A stretch of 64,000 nucleotides of DNA, taken from assembly GCF_009866765.1 (NCBI RefSeq), contig NZ_CP019431.1, forward strand, positions 4,836,001 through 4,900,000, given 5' to 3'. Positions 1 to 8,647 of the stretch are shown here, in pieces (position 1 is the first letter of the stretch; every line of letters starts with the position of its first letter). Position numbers and translations under genes: made by a program. The notes beneath the pieces were generated by a model. The model searched no databases. It was not told the DNA's origin and was given only the letters and a program-made list of their open reading frames with translations. The DNA comes from Pseudomonas sp. S35. Lineage in GTDB: Bacteria > Pseudomonadota > Gammaproteobacteria > Pseudomonadales > Pseudomonadaceae.

Positions 1-18
1 TGTATCGGCACCGATACA
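1..18. promoter_or_regulatory. Perfect 8-bp inverted repeat upstream of anr
   Basis: TGTATCGG and CCGATACA flank a two-base spacer, about 100 bases before anr. No T-run follows on the plus strand, so it is a poor terminator in that direction. It could be an operator or the end of an upstream gene outside the window. No TTGAT-N4-ATCAA box is visible here. The function is unknown. Confidence 0.3.
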
Positions 19-121
19 AAAAGCTTTATACGGGTGCCGGTTTTTTGTACAGGCTGGCCTCACCACACCCCAGTGCGTTACCCTTACGTCTTATGTGTGT
101 TTTCCCACAAGGATTTAAGAA

Positions 122-856
122 ATGTCCGAGCCAGTCAAACTGCGCGCTCACAGCCAGGCTCACTGCAAGGATTGCAGCCTGGCCCCCCTCTGCCTGCCAC
201 TTTCGCTGAATCTGGAAGACATGGATGCGCTGGACGACATCGTTAAACGCGGTCGCCCGCTGAAAAAAGGCGAGTTTCTGTTTCGCCAGGGCGACAAGTT
301 CGATTCCGTCTATGCAGTACGTTCTGGGGCGTTGAAGACGTTCAGCCTGAGCGACAGCGGCGAAGAGCAGATCACCGGTTTCCATCTGCCCAGCGAGCTA
401 GTTGGGCTGTCGGGCATGGACACCGAAATTCACCCCGTGTCGGCCCAAGCGCTGGAGACGACGTCGGTGTGCGAAATCCCCTTCGAGCGCCTCGACGAAT
501 TGGCCCTGCAACTGCCGCAACTGCGTCGCCAATTGATGCGCGTCATGAGCCGCGAGATTCGTGACGACCAACAAATGATGCTGCTGTTGTCGAAGAAAAC
601 CGCCGACGAGCGCATTGCGACGTTCCTGGTCAACCTGTCGGCGCGGTTCCGTGCCCGTGGCTTCTCGGCCAACCAGTTCCGCTTGAGCATGTCGCGCAAT
701 GAAATCGGCAACTACCTGGGCCTGGCGGTAGAAACCGTGTCCCGCGTGTTTACCCGTTTCCAGCAGAACCAATTGCTGGCTGCCGAAGGCAAGGAAGTGC
801 ACATCCTCGACCCGATCCAGCTGTGCGCACTGGCCGGTGGTTCTCTGGAAGGCTGA
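122..856 (+). CDS. anr: Anr, oxygen-sensing CRP/FNR-family transcriptional regulator
   Basis: Global activator of anaerobic and microaerobic genes; it binds DNA as a dimer when its oxygen-labile 4Fe-4S cluster is intact. The 244-residue protein has the four expected cluster ligands, Cys15, Cys18, Cys24 and Cys117, in the FNR spacing (C-x2-C-x5-C, then a distant Cys). A cyclic-nucleotide-binding-like beta-roll spans about residues 30-140. The helix-turn-helix lies around residues 188-215 and carries the E-x2-S-R recognition pattern (ETVSR). An AAGGA-like ribosome site precedes the ATG. apt follows 79 bases downstream on the same strand, which is the usual Pseudomonas neighbourhood. Identification is firm. 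Confidence 0.96.
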   Translation: MSEPVKLRAHSQAHCKDCSLAPLCLPLSLNLEDMDALDDIVKRGRPLKKGEFLFRQGDKFDSVYAVRSGALKTFSLSDSGEEQITGFHLPSELVGLSGMDTEIHPVSAQALETTSVCEIPFERLDELALQLPQLRRQLMRVMSREIRDDQQMMLLLSKKTADERIATFLVNLSARFRARGFSANQFRLSMSRNEIGNYLGLAVETVSRVFTRFQQNQLLAAEGKEVHILDPIQLCALAGGSLEG

Positions 857-935
857 TCCAGACACTTGTGGCCGCGCGAATCGGCGAGGCCGCAGGTATA
901 CTTCGGGTCCGTTTTCCTCCCAGGACTCTTCGACG

Positions 936-1484
936 ATGACCTTTGATTCGTTCGACATCAAATCCCTGATCCGCCCCGTCATCGACTTCCCCAAGCCTGG
1001 GGTGATCTTTCGTGACATCACCCCGCTGTTCCAATCGCCCAAGGCCCTGCGCCTGGTGGCCGACACCTTTGCCCATCGTTATGTCGAAGCCGATTTCACC
1101 CATATCGGTGCGATGGACGCGCGTGGCTTCCTGATCGGCTCGATCATCGCCTACCAACTGAACAAGCCGCTGATCCTCTTCCGCAAACAGGGCAAGCTGC
1201 CGGCCGACGTGTTGGCCGAGGGGTACCAGACCGAATACGGCGAGGCCTTCCTGGAAGTGCACGCCGACAGCCTGTGCGAAGGCGACTCGGTGCTGATGTT
1301 CGATGACCTGATCGCCACGGGCGGCACGTTGATTGCTGCGGCGAACCTGGCGCGGCGCATGGGCGCAAAGATTTTTGAAGCGGCGGCGATTATTGATTTG
1401 CCGGAGCTGGGCGGGTCGCAGCGGTTGGAAGACATGGGGATTCCCACGTTTTGCCTGACGCAGTTTGCCCTGACTGAAAGGTAG
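936..1484 (+). CDS. apt: Adenine phosphoribosyltransferase
   Basis: Purine salvage enzyme of the cytosol: adenine + PRPP gives AMP + PPi. The PRPP-binding signature is visible as [11 protein letters not shown] near residues 122-132, and the MDARGFLIG and FRKQGKLP segments are typical of Apt. I chose the ATG at 936 (182 residues) rather than an in-frame start at 837: it begins with the conserved family N terminus MTFDSFDIK and gives the normal family length. It lies just downstream of anr on the same strand and may be partly co-transcribed with it. A repeat-rich spacer follows the stop codon. Confidence 0.95.
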   Translation: MTFDSFDIKSLIRPVIDFPKPGVIFRDITPLFQSPKALRLVADTFAHRYVEADFTHIGAMDARGFLIGSIIAYQLNKPLILFRKQGKLPADVLAEGYQTEYGEAFLEVHADSLCEGDSVLMFDDLIATGGTLIAAANLARRMGAKIFEAAAIIDLPELGGSQRLEDMGIPTFCLTQFALTER

Positions 1485-1493
1485 TGGTTGCCT

Positions 1494-1601
1494 GGGCCGG
1501 CCTCATCGGGGGCATAGGTATCTACACAACTCTTAAAGGCTGACACATAACCCTGTGGTGAGCGGGCTTGTCGAATCGTCGCCCCTCCCACACTTTTAGT
1601 C
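1494..1601. repeat. REP-type intergenic repeat between apt and recR
   Basis: The spacer between convergent apt and recR carries a 20-base segment (1517-1536, beginning GGTATCTACACAACT) found again, identical, at 11161-11180. It also has a GTGGTGAGCGGGCTT segment related to the palindrome at 31125-31156, and a tail ending in CGCCCCTCCCACA shared with 11264-11291. These look like members of the dispersed short repeats common in fluorescens-group genomes; no gene is visible. Confidence 0.7.
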
Positions 1602-1613
1602 CTGCGCGGATCG

Positions 1614-2216
1614 TCAGAGGGCGATCGGCTTGCGACCGGCGAAGGAGTGGGCCAGGGTGCCACCATCCACCAACTCCAACTCCCCCCCCAACGGCACGCC
1701 GTGGGCGATGCGCGAAGTGATCAGGCCTTTGTTGCTCAGCAGTTGGGCGATGTAATGGGCGGTGGCTTCACCTTCCACAGTCGGGTTGGTGGCGAGGATC
1801 ACCTCGGTAAAGGTGCCCTGCTCTTCGATACGCGCCACCAGTTGCGGAATGCCAATGGCCTCCGGGCCCAGGCCGTCGAGCGGCGACAGGTGGCCCTTGA
1901 GCACAAAGTAGCGCCCGCGATAGCCGGTCTGTTCCACCGCATACACGTCCATCGGGCCTTCCACCACGCATAGCAACGTGTCGTCGCGGCGCGTGTCGGC
2001 GCATTGCGGGCAGAGGTCTTCTTCGGTGAGGGTGCGGCACTGGCGGCAGTGGCCGACGCCGGTCATGGCCTGGCTCAAGGCCTGGGCCAACCGGGTGCCG
2101 CCGCTGCGATCACGCTCCAGCAGTTGCAGCGCCATGCGCTGGGCGGTTTTCTGGCCAACGCCCGGCAATGTGCGCAGGGCGTCGATCAGTTGGCGAATCA
2201 GGGGGCTGAAGCTCAT
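1614..2216 (-). CDS. recR: Recombination mediator RecR
   Basis: Works with RecO (and RecF) to load RecA on SSB-coated single-stranded gaps. The 200-residue protein starts [10 protein letters not shown]; an in-frame start six codons earlier exists but is not conserved in the family. An N-terminal helix-hairpin-helix ([17 protein letters not shown]) is followed by a C4 zinc finger (CRQC...CPQC), a Toprim domain beginning near [11 protein letters not shown], and a conserved C terminus ([16 protein letters not shown]). In many Pseudomonas genomes recR directly follows dnaX-ybaB; here an oxidoreductase gene lies between ybaB and recR on the same strand. Confidence 0.96.
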   Translation of the reverse strand: MSFSPLIRQLIDALRTLPGVGQKTAQRMALQLLERDRSGGTRLAQALSQAMTGVGHCRQCRTLTEEDLCPQCADTRRDDTLLCVVEGPMDVYAVEQTGYRGRYFVLKGHLSPLDGLGPEAIGIPQLVARIEEQGTFTEVILATNPTVEGEATAHYIAQLLSNKGLITSRIAHGVPLGGELELVDGGTLAHSFAGRKPIAL

Positions 2217-2282
2217 GGGGCAATGGTCCGACAAAACAACGAGACGCGGTTTATACCCGCGCCCCGGATTAGCGTCAAATCC

Positions 2283-3317
2283 TCAATCCTGCGCGACGCG
2301 CACCACCAACTTGCCGAAGTTGCGCCCTTCTAGCAGACCGATAAAGGCTTCGGGTGCCTGCTCCAGGCCATCGACCACGTCCTCGCGGAACTTGATCTTG
2401 CCGTCGCGGACCCACGGCGCCATGGCACTGAGGAACTCGGGCTGGCGATCACCGTAGTCATCGAACACGATAAAGCCCTGGATGCGCACTCGCTTGGTCA
2501 GCAAGGTGCGTTGCAGCGCCGGCAGACGATCAGGCCCGCTGGGAGCTTCATGGGCGTTGTAGCCGGCAATCAGCCCGCACAGGGGAATGCGGGCCTTGGG
2601 GTTGAGCAGCGGCACCACGGCGTCGAACACCTTGCCACCGACGTTTTCGAAGTAGATGTCCACGCCCTTGAAGCAGACCTGGGCCAACTCATCGGTAAAT
2701 TCGGCACTCTTGTGGTCGATACAGGCGTCAAAACCCAGCTCGTCTACCACGTAGCGGCACTTGTCGGCGCCGCCCGCAATACCGACCACACGCAAGCCCT
2801 TGAGCTTGGCCACCTGGCCCACCACCGATCCCACGGCGCCGGACGCAGCAGCCACCACCAGGGTTTCCCCGGCCTTGGGCTGGCCAATGTCCATCAAGCC
2901 CATGTAGGCGGTCATGCCGGGCATGCCGAGCACACCAAGGGCCATGGACGGGCTCGCCAGCCCCTTGGGCACGGGGACCAGGTTGCGGCCGTCAGAAATG
3001 CTGTGACTCTGCCAACCGGTGGCGCCCACCACCAGGTCGCCCACCTCGAATTTTGGATTACGCGACTGCTCAATACGGCTGACAGCGCCGCCGGTCATCA
3101 CTTCGTCGATTTCCACCGGCGCAGCGTAGGACGGTGCGTCGCTCATTCGCCCGCGCATGTAGGGATCGAGGGACAGGTACAACGTCTTGAGCAGCACCTG
3201 GCCGTCCGCCAGCTCCGGCAGGCTCACACGCTCCAGGCGGAAATTCTCCGGGGTGGGCGCGCCTTGGGGGCGCGAGACCAGCACGATGCGTTGGTTCAGG
3301 GTCAGTTCTTGAGGCAT
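2283..3317 (-). CDS. NADP-dependent oxidoreductase, zinc-independent MDR family (CurA / leukotriene-B4 reductase type)
   Basis: Medium-chain dehydrogenase/reductase superfamily member likely to reduce the C=C bond of alpha,beta-unsaturated ketones or aldehydes with NADPH. The 344-residue length and the start MPQELTLNQRIVLVSRP match the CurA/YncB group. The Rossmann glycine motif (AAASGAVGSVVGQ) lies near residue 156, and the sites for catalytic and structural zinc are absent. The ATG at 3317 has a strong AAGGAG ribosome site. The gene sits between ybaB and recR, but a terminator after ybaB (3396-3426) suggests its own transcription. Family is clear; the substrate is not. Confidence 0.88.
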   Translation of the reverse strand: MPQELTLNQRIVLVSRPQGAPTPENFRLERVSLPELADGQVLLKTLYLSLDPYMRGRMSDAPSYAAPVEIDEVMTGGAVSRIEQSRNPKFEVGDLVVGATGWQSHSISDGRNLVPVPKGLASPSMALGVLGMPGMTAYMGLMDIGQPKAGETLVVAAASGAVGSVVGQVAKLKGLRVVGIAGGADKCRYVVDELGFDACIDHKSAEFTDELAQVCFKGVDIYFENVGGKVFDAVVPLLNPKARIPLCGLIAGYNAHEAPSGPDRLPALQRTLLTKRVRIQGFIVFDDYGDRQPEFLSAMAPWVRDGKIKFREDVVDGLEQAPEAFIGLLEGRNFGKLVVRVAQD

Positions 3318-3395
3318 CAGGGGGCTCCTTATCGAATTGATCGGTATAGGGTGCAGACCATAGGTGCCATGCCAGGGTTCGATTGAACAGGCACA

Positions 3396-3426
3396 AACAA
3401 AAATGCCAGGCACTGGGCCTGGCATT
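3396..3426 (-). terminator. Rho-independent terminator after ybaB
   Basis: A 9-bp perfect stem (AATGCCAGG at 3402-3410 with CCTGGCATT at 3418-3426) is followed on the minus strand by a T-rich run. It ends the dnaX-ybaB transcript before the oxidoreductase gene. Confidence 0.8.
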
Positions 3427-3449
3427 GGAGTCTAGCTACAACTGAGGAA

Positions 3450-3788
3450 TCAGAACGGCATCTTCATGCCCGGCGGCAGTTGCATGCCGGCGGTCGCAGC
3501 GCCCATTTTTTCCTGGCTGTTGGCTTCGATCTTGCGCACGGCGTCGTTGACGGCCGCGGCGAACAGCGCCTCGAGCATTTCCAGGTCATCTTCGCCCACG
3601 CCTGGCAGCACGCTTGGGTCGATGCTCACGCGCTTGATGTCGTGACGACCGGTCATCACCACGCTGACCATATCGCCACCGGCTTTACCGGTGACTTCGG
3701 CGTTGGCCAGTTCTTCCTGCATCTTGGCCATTTTTTCCTGCATCTGCTGCGCCTGCTTCATCAGGCCGGCCATGCCACCTTTCATCAT
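3450..3788 (-). CDS. ybaB: YbaB/EbfC nucleoid-associated protein
   Basis: Small DNA-binding nucleoid protein, usually a tweezer-shaped dimer. The 112-residue product starts [20 protein letters not shown], contains the conserved long amphipathic helix, and ends in a Met/Pro-rich tail. The ATG at 3788 is chosen because GAGGTG lies six bases upstream; a GTG nine bases earlier would fall inside that site. It lies 44 bases downstream of dnaX, the conserved dnaX-ybaB pairing, and is followed by a strong terminator. Confidence 0.94.
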   Translation of the reverse strand: MMKGGMAGLMKQAQQMQEKMAKMQEELANAEVTGKAGGDMVSVVMTGRHDIKRVSIDPSVLPGVGEDDLEMLEALFAAAVNDAVRKIEANSQEKMGAATAGMQLPPGMKMPF

Positions 3789-3832
3789 GGGAATCACCTC
3801 AAAAGTACGTGGATCAAGTTAGTAGCCCGGTG

Positions 3833-5884
3833 TCATGACGCTTGGGGCACCGGGGCTTCGACAGGTTCAATTGTATCGTGACGGACGACCGCCCCGAACT
3901 GTTGCATCATTTGCTGGATGAGCGGGTCTGCGTGGATCGAATCCTCGGCCTCGCGCTGACGGTTGATACGCCGGCGGGTCGCGGCCTGGGCCGGGGTTTC
4001 CTGCTCGGGTTTGATCAGCTCGATGGCGATGGTCAGTGTGCGCTCATGGTACTGGTTGAGCGCATCGTTGAGTCGGCGCTGCTGGGTCGCGTTGAACAGG
4101 GCGCTGTGGGCCGGGTCCAGGTGCAGCAGCCAGTGGTCGCCTTCGATGGAGATCAGCGTGCAGTTGGCGGCGATGCTGCCGGTCATGCCGGAGATCGGCA
4201 GTTTCGGGAACAGTTCCAGCCATTGCAGCGCCAGGCCGGTGGCCGGCGCCGCAGCGGGCTCCACCTCGGGCTCCGGGGCCGGCTCGGCAGTGTGCTCGCT
4301 GGCCAGATCGTCCAGGTAGCTGTAGGCCGAATCCATGTCCGGCTCGATGTAGTCTTCGTCCAGCGGCGGCTCGTCGTCGAGGTCGATACCGGGTGTGGCA
4401 GCCTCCACCTGGGCAACCGTCGGCTCGGGGACCGGCGCGGACACCCACTCAGGCGCATCCGGCACCACGCTGTCCGGGGTCGGCGCTGGCATCGGCGTCA
4501 ACTCGGGTTGCTCGCCAGTGGTTTCCAGTACGGGCTCCACGGCGGGCTGCTGCTCGACTTCGGGCTCGGGATCGGCGTCTACCGGGTCGTTCCACGGCAG
4601 GTCGACGACAGGCTCTGGCTCGATGACCGGTTCCGGCTTAACCACCGGCGCGGCCACAACGGGCTCAGGCTCGGGAGCCGGGGCAGGTGCAGCAACCACT
4701 GGCGCAACCACCGCCGCGCCAGCCACTGGTTTGGCGGAATCAACTGTGGCCTGGCTGATCCCCACTGGCTTTAGCGGCTGTCTCGGCGCATCGGCCGAAT
4801 CGGCGGGCCGGAAGGCCAGCATCCGCAGCAGGACCATTTCAAAGCCGCCGCGCGGGTCCGGCGCCAAGGGCAGGTCCCGGCGACCGATCAGGCCCATCTG
4901 GTAGTAGAACTGCACATCTTCAGCCGGCAGCGCTTGCGCCAGGGCCAACACGCGGTCGCGGTCGCCATGACCGTTGTCGACCCCTTCAGGCAAGGCCTGG
5001 GCGATGGCAACGCGGTGCAGCACATTGAGGATTTCCGAGAGCACGCCGTTCCAGTCCGGGCCTTGCTCCGAGAGGTGGCGAACCGCTTCGAGCAACGCCT
5101 TGGCGTCGCCTTCGATCAGTGCGTGCAACACGTCGAACACTTGGCCGTGGTCGAGGGTACCGAGCATGGCGCGCACGTCCGCGGCCATGACCTTGCCTTC
5201 ACCGAAGGCAATGGCCTGGTCGGTGAGGCTCATGGCGTCACGCATCGAACCATCGGCGGCGCGACCGAGCAGCCACAGCGCGTCGTCTTCGAACGGTACG
5301 TTCTCGACGCCCAGCACGTGGGTCAAATGCTCGACCACGCGCTCGGGGGTCATGTTTTTCAGGGAGAACTGCAGGCACCGCGACAGAATCGTTGCAGGAA
5401 GTTTCTGCGGGTCGGTGGTGGCCAGGATGAATTTGACGTAGGGCGGCGGCTCTTCCAGGGTTTTCAACAGCGCGTTGAAAGAGTGGCTGGACAGCATGTG
5501 TACTTCGTCGATCAGGTAGACCTTGAAGCGGCCGCGGCTAGGCGCGTATTGCACGTTGTCGAGCAGTTCGCGAGTGTCTTCGACCTTGGTGCGGCTCGCG
5601 GCGTCGATCTCGATCAGGTCGACAAAACGCCCTTCGTCGATTTCCCGGCACACCGAGCAGGTGCCGCAGGGTGTGGAAGTGATACCGGTTTCACAGTTCA
5701 GGCATTTGGCAATGATGCGCGCAATGGTGGTCTTGCCCACCCCGCGAGTACCGGTGAACAGGTAGGCGTGGTGCAGCCGTTGGCTGTCCAAGGCATTGAT
5801 CAGAGCCTTGAGCACATGGGTCTGGCCGACCATTTCGCGGAACGAGCGCGGACGCCATTTACGTGCAAGAACCTGATAACTCAT
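3833..5884 (-). CDS. dnaX: DNA polymerase III subunits gamma/tau
   Basis: ATPase of the clamp loader; tau also links the polymerase cores to the helicase. The 683-residue protein starts MSYQVLARKWRPRSF (an ATG five codons upstream is not conserved). It has Walker A GTRGVGKTT near residue 44, a four-Cys zinc finger (residues about 64-79), the DEVH Walker B region and the SRC sensor (TILSRC). Residues about 390-540 are a Pro/Glu/Ala-rich linker, and the C-terminal tau domain contacts polymerase alpha. I did not find a clear A-AAA-AAG frameshift signal at the usual position, so how gamma is made here is not evident. Confidence 0.96.
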   Translation of the reverse strand: MSYQVLARKWRPRSFREMVGQTHVLKALINALDSQRLHHAYLFTGTRGVGKTTIARIIAKCLNCETGITSTPCGTCSVCREIDEGRFVDLIEIDAASRTKVEDTRELLDNVQYAPSRGRFKVYLIDEVHMLSSHSFNALLKTLEEPPPYVKFILATTDPQKLPATILSRCLQFSLKNMTPERVVEHLTHVLGVENVPFEDDALWLLGRAADGSMRDAMSLTDQAIAFGEGKVMAADVRAMLGTLDHGQVFDVLHALIEGDAKALLEAVRHLSEQGPDWNGVLSEILNVLHRVAIAQALPEGVDNGHGDRDRVLALAQALPAEDVQFYYQMGLIGRRDLPLAPDPRGGFEMVLLRMLAFRPADSADAPRQPLKPVGISQATVDSAKPVAGAAVVAPVVAAPAPAPEPEPVVAAPVVKPEPVIEPEPVVDLPWNDPVDADPEPEVEQQPAVEPVLETTGEQPELTPMPAPTPDSVVPDAPEWVSAPVPEPTVAQVEAATPGIDLDDEPPLDEDYIEPDMDSAYSYLDDLASEHTAEPAPEPEVEPAAAPATGLALQWLELFPKLPISGMTGSIAANCTLISIEGDHWLLHLDPAHSALFNATQQRRLNDALNQYHERTLTIAIELIKPEQETPAQAATRRRINRQREAEDSIHADPLIQQMMQQFGAVVRHDTIEPVEAPVPQAS

Positions 5885-6018
5885 CGAAAACCGTCGCAAC
5901 TGGGAAGCGGAAGCCGGTAATGCTAGCGGAGCAAGGGGGAAATTGCATCCGGCACGCTCGTCTAATCTGACTAAGCTGTCCTGACTGGCCCCTCAAAGGC
6001 CTGAAACCCGGAGAGTGT

Positions 6019-6780
6019 ATGCGCGAAGTCCTGGGCGCTTTATGGATGATCACCACGGTTTGCCTGGCGGCGCCTGCACCGCTGCGTTTCTCGGTTTCCG
6101 ACAGTTGGGCGATGCCCATGGTGCAACTGGAAAACGGCCAGCCCACCCAGGGCATTTTGTACGACCTGATGTCGAGCCTGGCCACCCAGGTCGGCCGCCC
6201 GGCGCAGTTCCACGTGCTGGCGCGGGCCCGTATCGCCGCCGCAATGGACCATGGCGACATTGATGTGCGCTGTTATGTCACCCAGGCGTGGGTCGATAAC
6301 CTCTCCGGCGACTACACCTGGAGCTTGCCATTGATGGTGCAGCGCAACGTGCTGGTCAGCCCCCATGACCAGCCGGTAGCAGTCGCCGATCTGGTACAAC
6401 AGCCCATCGGCACGGTACTCAACTACCGCTACGCGGCCCTTGAACCGCTGTTTGCCAGCGGCCGGCTGAGCCGCGACGACGCACGCAGCGAGGAACAGGT
6501 GCTGCATAAATTGGTGGCCGGGCGCTACAACTATGCAGTGAGCAATGAATGGATCGTCGACCGCTTCAACCAGAAAATGCCGATCAGCCGACGGCTGCAC
6601 AAAGTGGCCACGATCGAGGAGCAAAGCTTGAGTTGTATCGTGCGCAACGATCCCGACGTACCGGCGCAACAGATTCTGCGCACGTTGCTGCGAATGAAGA
6701 TGTCCGGTGAAATCGACGGCATTGTCAAGCTGTACACCGGCGAGAACCCGGTGCCGCTGCGTACGCCTGAAAAGAACTGA
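6019..6780 (+). CDS. Periplasmic solute-binding-like protein (SBP family 3 type)
   Basis: The 253-residue product has a short hydrophobic N terminus (MREVLGALWMITTVCLAAPAP) that looks like a signal peptide. The rest resembles family-3 solute-binding proteins (LRFSVSDSW..., ILYDLMSSLATQVGR). No permease or ATPase gene is adjacent, so it may be a stand-alone sensor or orphan binding protein, a common class in Pseudomonas. It diverges from dnaX and converges with the muramidase/SH3 pair. The ligand is unknown. Confidence 0.75.
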   Translation: MREVLGALWMITTVCLAAPAPLRFSVSDSWAMPMVQLENGQPTQGILYDLMSSLATQVGRPAQFHVLARARIAAAMDHGDIDVRCYVTQAWVDNLSGDYTWSLPLMVQRNVLVSPHDQPVAVADLVQQPIGTVLNYRYAALEPLFASGRLSRDDARSEEQVLHKLVAGRYNYAVSNEWIVDRFNQKMPISRRLHKVATIEEQSLSCIVRNDPDVPAQQILRTLLRMKMSGEIDGIVKLYTGENPVPLRTPEKN

Positions 6781-6851
6781 CAAAGACACCCAGCGCCATC
6801 TGGCGCGGGATGCGTATGCCGGGCGGCTTCAAGACACGTTCGGCTGATAGA

Positions 6852-7442
6852 TCAGCTCTTCGGTGCAGCCAAACGCGCGTACTGGTCCTGGCTGATCCAA
6901 CCGGTGAATGAGCGGTCGTCGGCATTGATGAACTCAACCTGGGCCCAGCCGTCCCTGAACGCCAATACACCGACCACGTCGTTCTTGACGATATACGGGC
7001 GCTTGGCCGCCTTGGCGCCTGGGGTTTTCTGCAGGTAAGCCTTGTCAGCTCTCACCGTGAGAAGGCCGATCCACTGCTTATTGCCGGTCTGGGTCAGGTC
7101 CAGGCCGGTGGCAATCTCGGGCATCAGCACATTGAGGCAGCCGGGATGCTGGCGGCCTTCTTGCACGGTCAGGGTAACGCCGTCGGATGAAGGCGCCACG
7201 CTGCCAGGGTAGGCCTCGTCGAGCCAAGTGGTGAGCGCGCCGGGTGTGCCTTGCAGGTAAAACGCGCAGCGGCGAGTCACGCCCTCACCCATTGATTCGG
7301 CGTAGAAACCTTCAACCTGATGCTCCGGCGTTACCGCCAGCATCAGCCCTTCATACTTGCCCGAATGCAACGCGGCCGAACCGGCCAAGGCAGGCGCCAC
7401 GGCGCACACCGACAACACACCTGCCACTAGAAAACGGATCAT
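6852..7442 (-). CDS. Exported SH3-like protein next to a muramidase; candidate immunity protein
   Basis: The 196-residue product begins MIRFLVAGVLSVCAVAPALAG, a clear Sec signal peptide. The ATG at 7442 is preceded by a GAAGGGA-type site. The C-terminal ~55 residues (YIVKNDVVGVLAFRDGWAQV onward) look like a bacterial SH3-like fold. Two cysteines in the mature part could form a disulfide. The start codon lies one base after the muramidase stop codon (TAA-G-ATG), so the pair is probably translationally coupled. A periplasmic product made with a wall-degrading enzyme fits an immunity role, but this is inference; it could be a peptidoglycan-binding accessory. Confidence 0.65.
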   Translation of the reverse strand: MIRFLVAGVLSVCAVAPALAGSAALHSGKYEGLMLAVTPEHQVEGFYAESMGEGVTRRCAFYLQGTPGALTTWLDEAYPGSVAPSSDGVTLTVQEGRQHPGCLNVLMPEIATGLDLTQTGNKQWIGLLTVRADKAYLQKTPGAKAAKRPYIVKNDVVGVLAFRDGWAQVEFINADDRSFTGWISQDQYARLAAPKS

Positions 7443-7443
7443 C

Positions 7444-8499
7444 TTATTTTTTCCCTTCAAGTTTTTCGTAGGCCTTTTGCATAAGAACGTCATAGTTGCC
7501 GTAATCCTCGCCGTTATAGTTGCGCGCCATGCCAGTAAAGTCCTTGGCTTTCATGGCTTTCATCAACGCAGGGCTCTTGCTACAAAAGCCAAGAAACGCT
7601 TTTAGATGGTTACCGGCATTCACTTTCAACGCCGCCGAAAACTCAAATACCGTCTTGTAACCGCACGACGAGAAGTTAAACCCCATGATCTGGAACATGC
7701 CCCAGGAGGCCGACATCAATGCCGCTTCCTGATCCAGGGCAAACGCGGTGGCCATGGTTTCCCAGGCCTTGGTCTGGTCCTTGTTGTTCGCTTGCCACTG
7801 TGGCCCGGCCTTTTTCTTGTAGGGGTACGACAACAGCGGGTGCGCCTGGTCGTAGATGTGCTTGGTGTACTTGCGAAACAGGTGCCCTTCAAAAGCGATC
7901 ACCGGCAACTTTGCCGCCCCGAAACCGGAGCGACCGCCGGACTCCACAGTGGCGAAGGCCTTGATGATATTCACCGAAATACCGCCACCCAGCTGCGTCG
8001 CGGCGTTCTGGAAGTCCGTTTCGCTGAGGGTCATGCCCCCGTCGCACGTGGCCTGGAGCATCAATTGCCGATTACGCCGCTCGGCTTCGACCATCGCACG
8101 CATGCGGTCCAGGTACACATTCACCGTAGCCTGCACTGCATCGCCCTGGTTGTTGCCGAACACATTGAGAAAGGTGGGAATGCGCATGCTCGGGAAGGCT
8201 TTCACCGGCACCTTCACCGCTTCCTCTATCAAGCTGTTGAAGGTACGACCCGTAGGATCGATCACGCCATCGGGGTGGGCGTACTTCAGGTGACGGAACT
8301 GATACTGGCTGATGCACTGCACCAACTGGCCGTCGCACTTGCCGTTTTCGGCCAGCGGGAAACCCAGCTTGGGAATGATCAGATTGAATAAATACTGGAC
8401 ACACTGAACATCGGCGGGCAAGTTGCGGGCCTTACCGGGCGCACCTACCGAAGCACTGATTAGACGAGGCAACCCTTGCAGGCTTTTCATCACAGACAT
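7444..8499 (-). CDS. Muramidase with N-terminal peptidoglycan-binding-like domain; possible type VI effector
   Basis: The 351-residue protein has no signal peptide. Residues about 13-95 resemble the peptidoglycan-binding region of wall-targeting effectors (SASVGAPG..., PDGVIDPTGRT). Residues about 160-345 resemble the N-acetylmuramidase (DUF3380) family: FATVESGGR with candidate catalytic Glu186, IAFEGHLFRKY, SWGMFQIMGFN, and NYNGEDYG near the end. Lack of an export signal, together with an exported partner encoded one base downstream, suggests delivery by a secretion system or phage-type lysis. No VgrG, PAAR or holin gene is in the window, so the delivery route is unresolved. Confidence 0.72.
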   Translation of the reverse strand: MSVMKSLQGLPRLISASVGAPGKARNLPADVQCVQYLFNLIIPKLGFPLAENGKCDGQLVQCISQYQFRHLKYAHPDGVIDPTGRTFNSLIEEAVKVPVKAFPSMRIPTFLNVFGNNQGDAVQATVNVYLDRMRAMVEAERRNRQLMLQATCDGGMTLSETDFQNAATQLGGGISVNIIKAFATVESGGRSGFGAAKLPVIAFEGHLFRKYTKHIYDQAHPLLSYPYKKKAGPQWQANNKDQTKAWETMATAFALDQEAALMSASWGMFQIMGFNFSSCGYKTVFEFSAALKVNAGNHLKAFLGFCSKSPALMKAMKAKDFTGMARNYNGEDYGNYDVLMQKAYEKLEGKK

Positions 8500-8647
8500 C
8501 CCTGTTAGTTAAAGAAGTGATAGCACTTCAATATCAAATCCGCACCCTTGTCACACTTTGAAACAAGTGGCCGGCGGAAACTAACAAGGTGGTTTTGGGT
8601 TGTCCATAGCAAGCAGTGAAAGTTGTGAAACAGCCGGATTAAATCAA

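Noticed and set aside
1..121. FNR/Anr box before anr
   Set aside because: No sequence close to TTGAT-N4-ATCAA is present; only the unrelated dyad at 1-18.
3833..5884. Programmed frameshift in dnaX
   Set aside because: A G-AAA-AAC run occurs near codon 175, far before the usual place for gamma formation, and no downstream stem with an A-AAA-AAG slip site was found.
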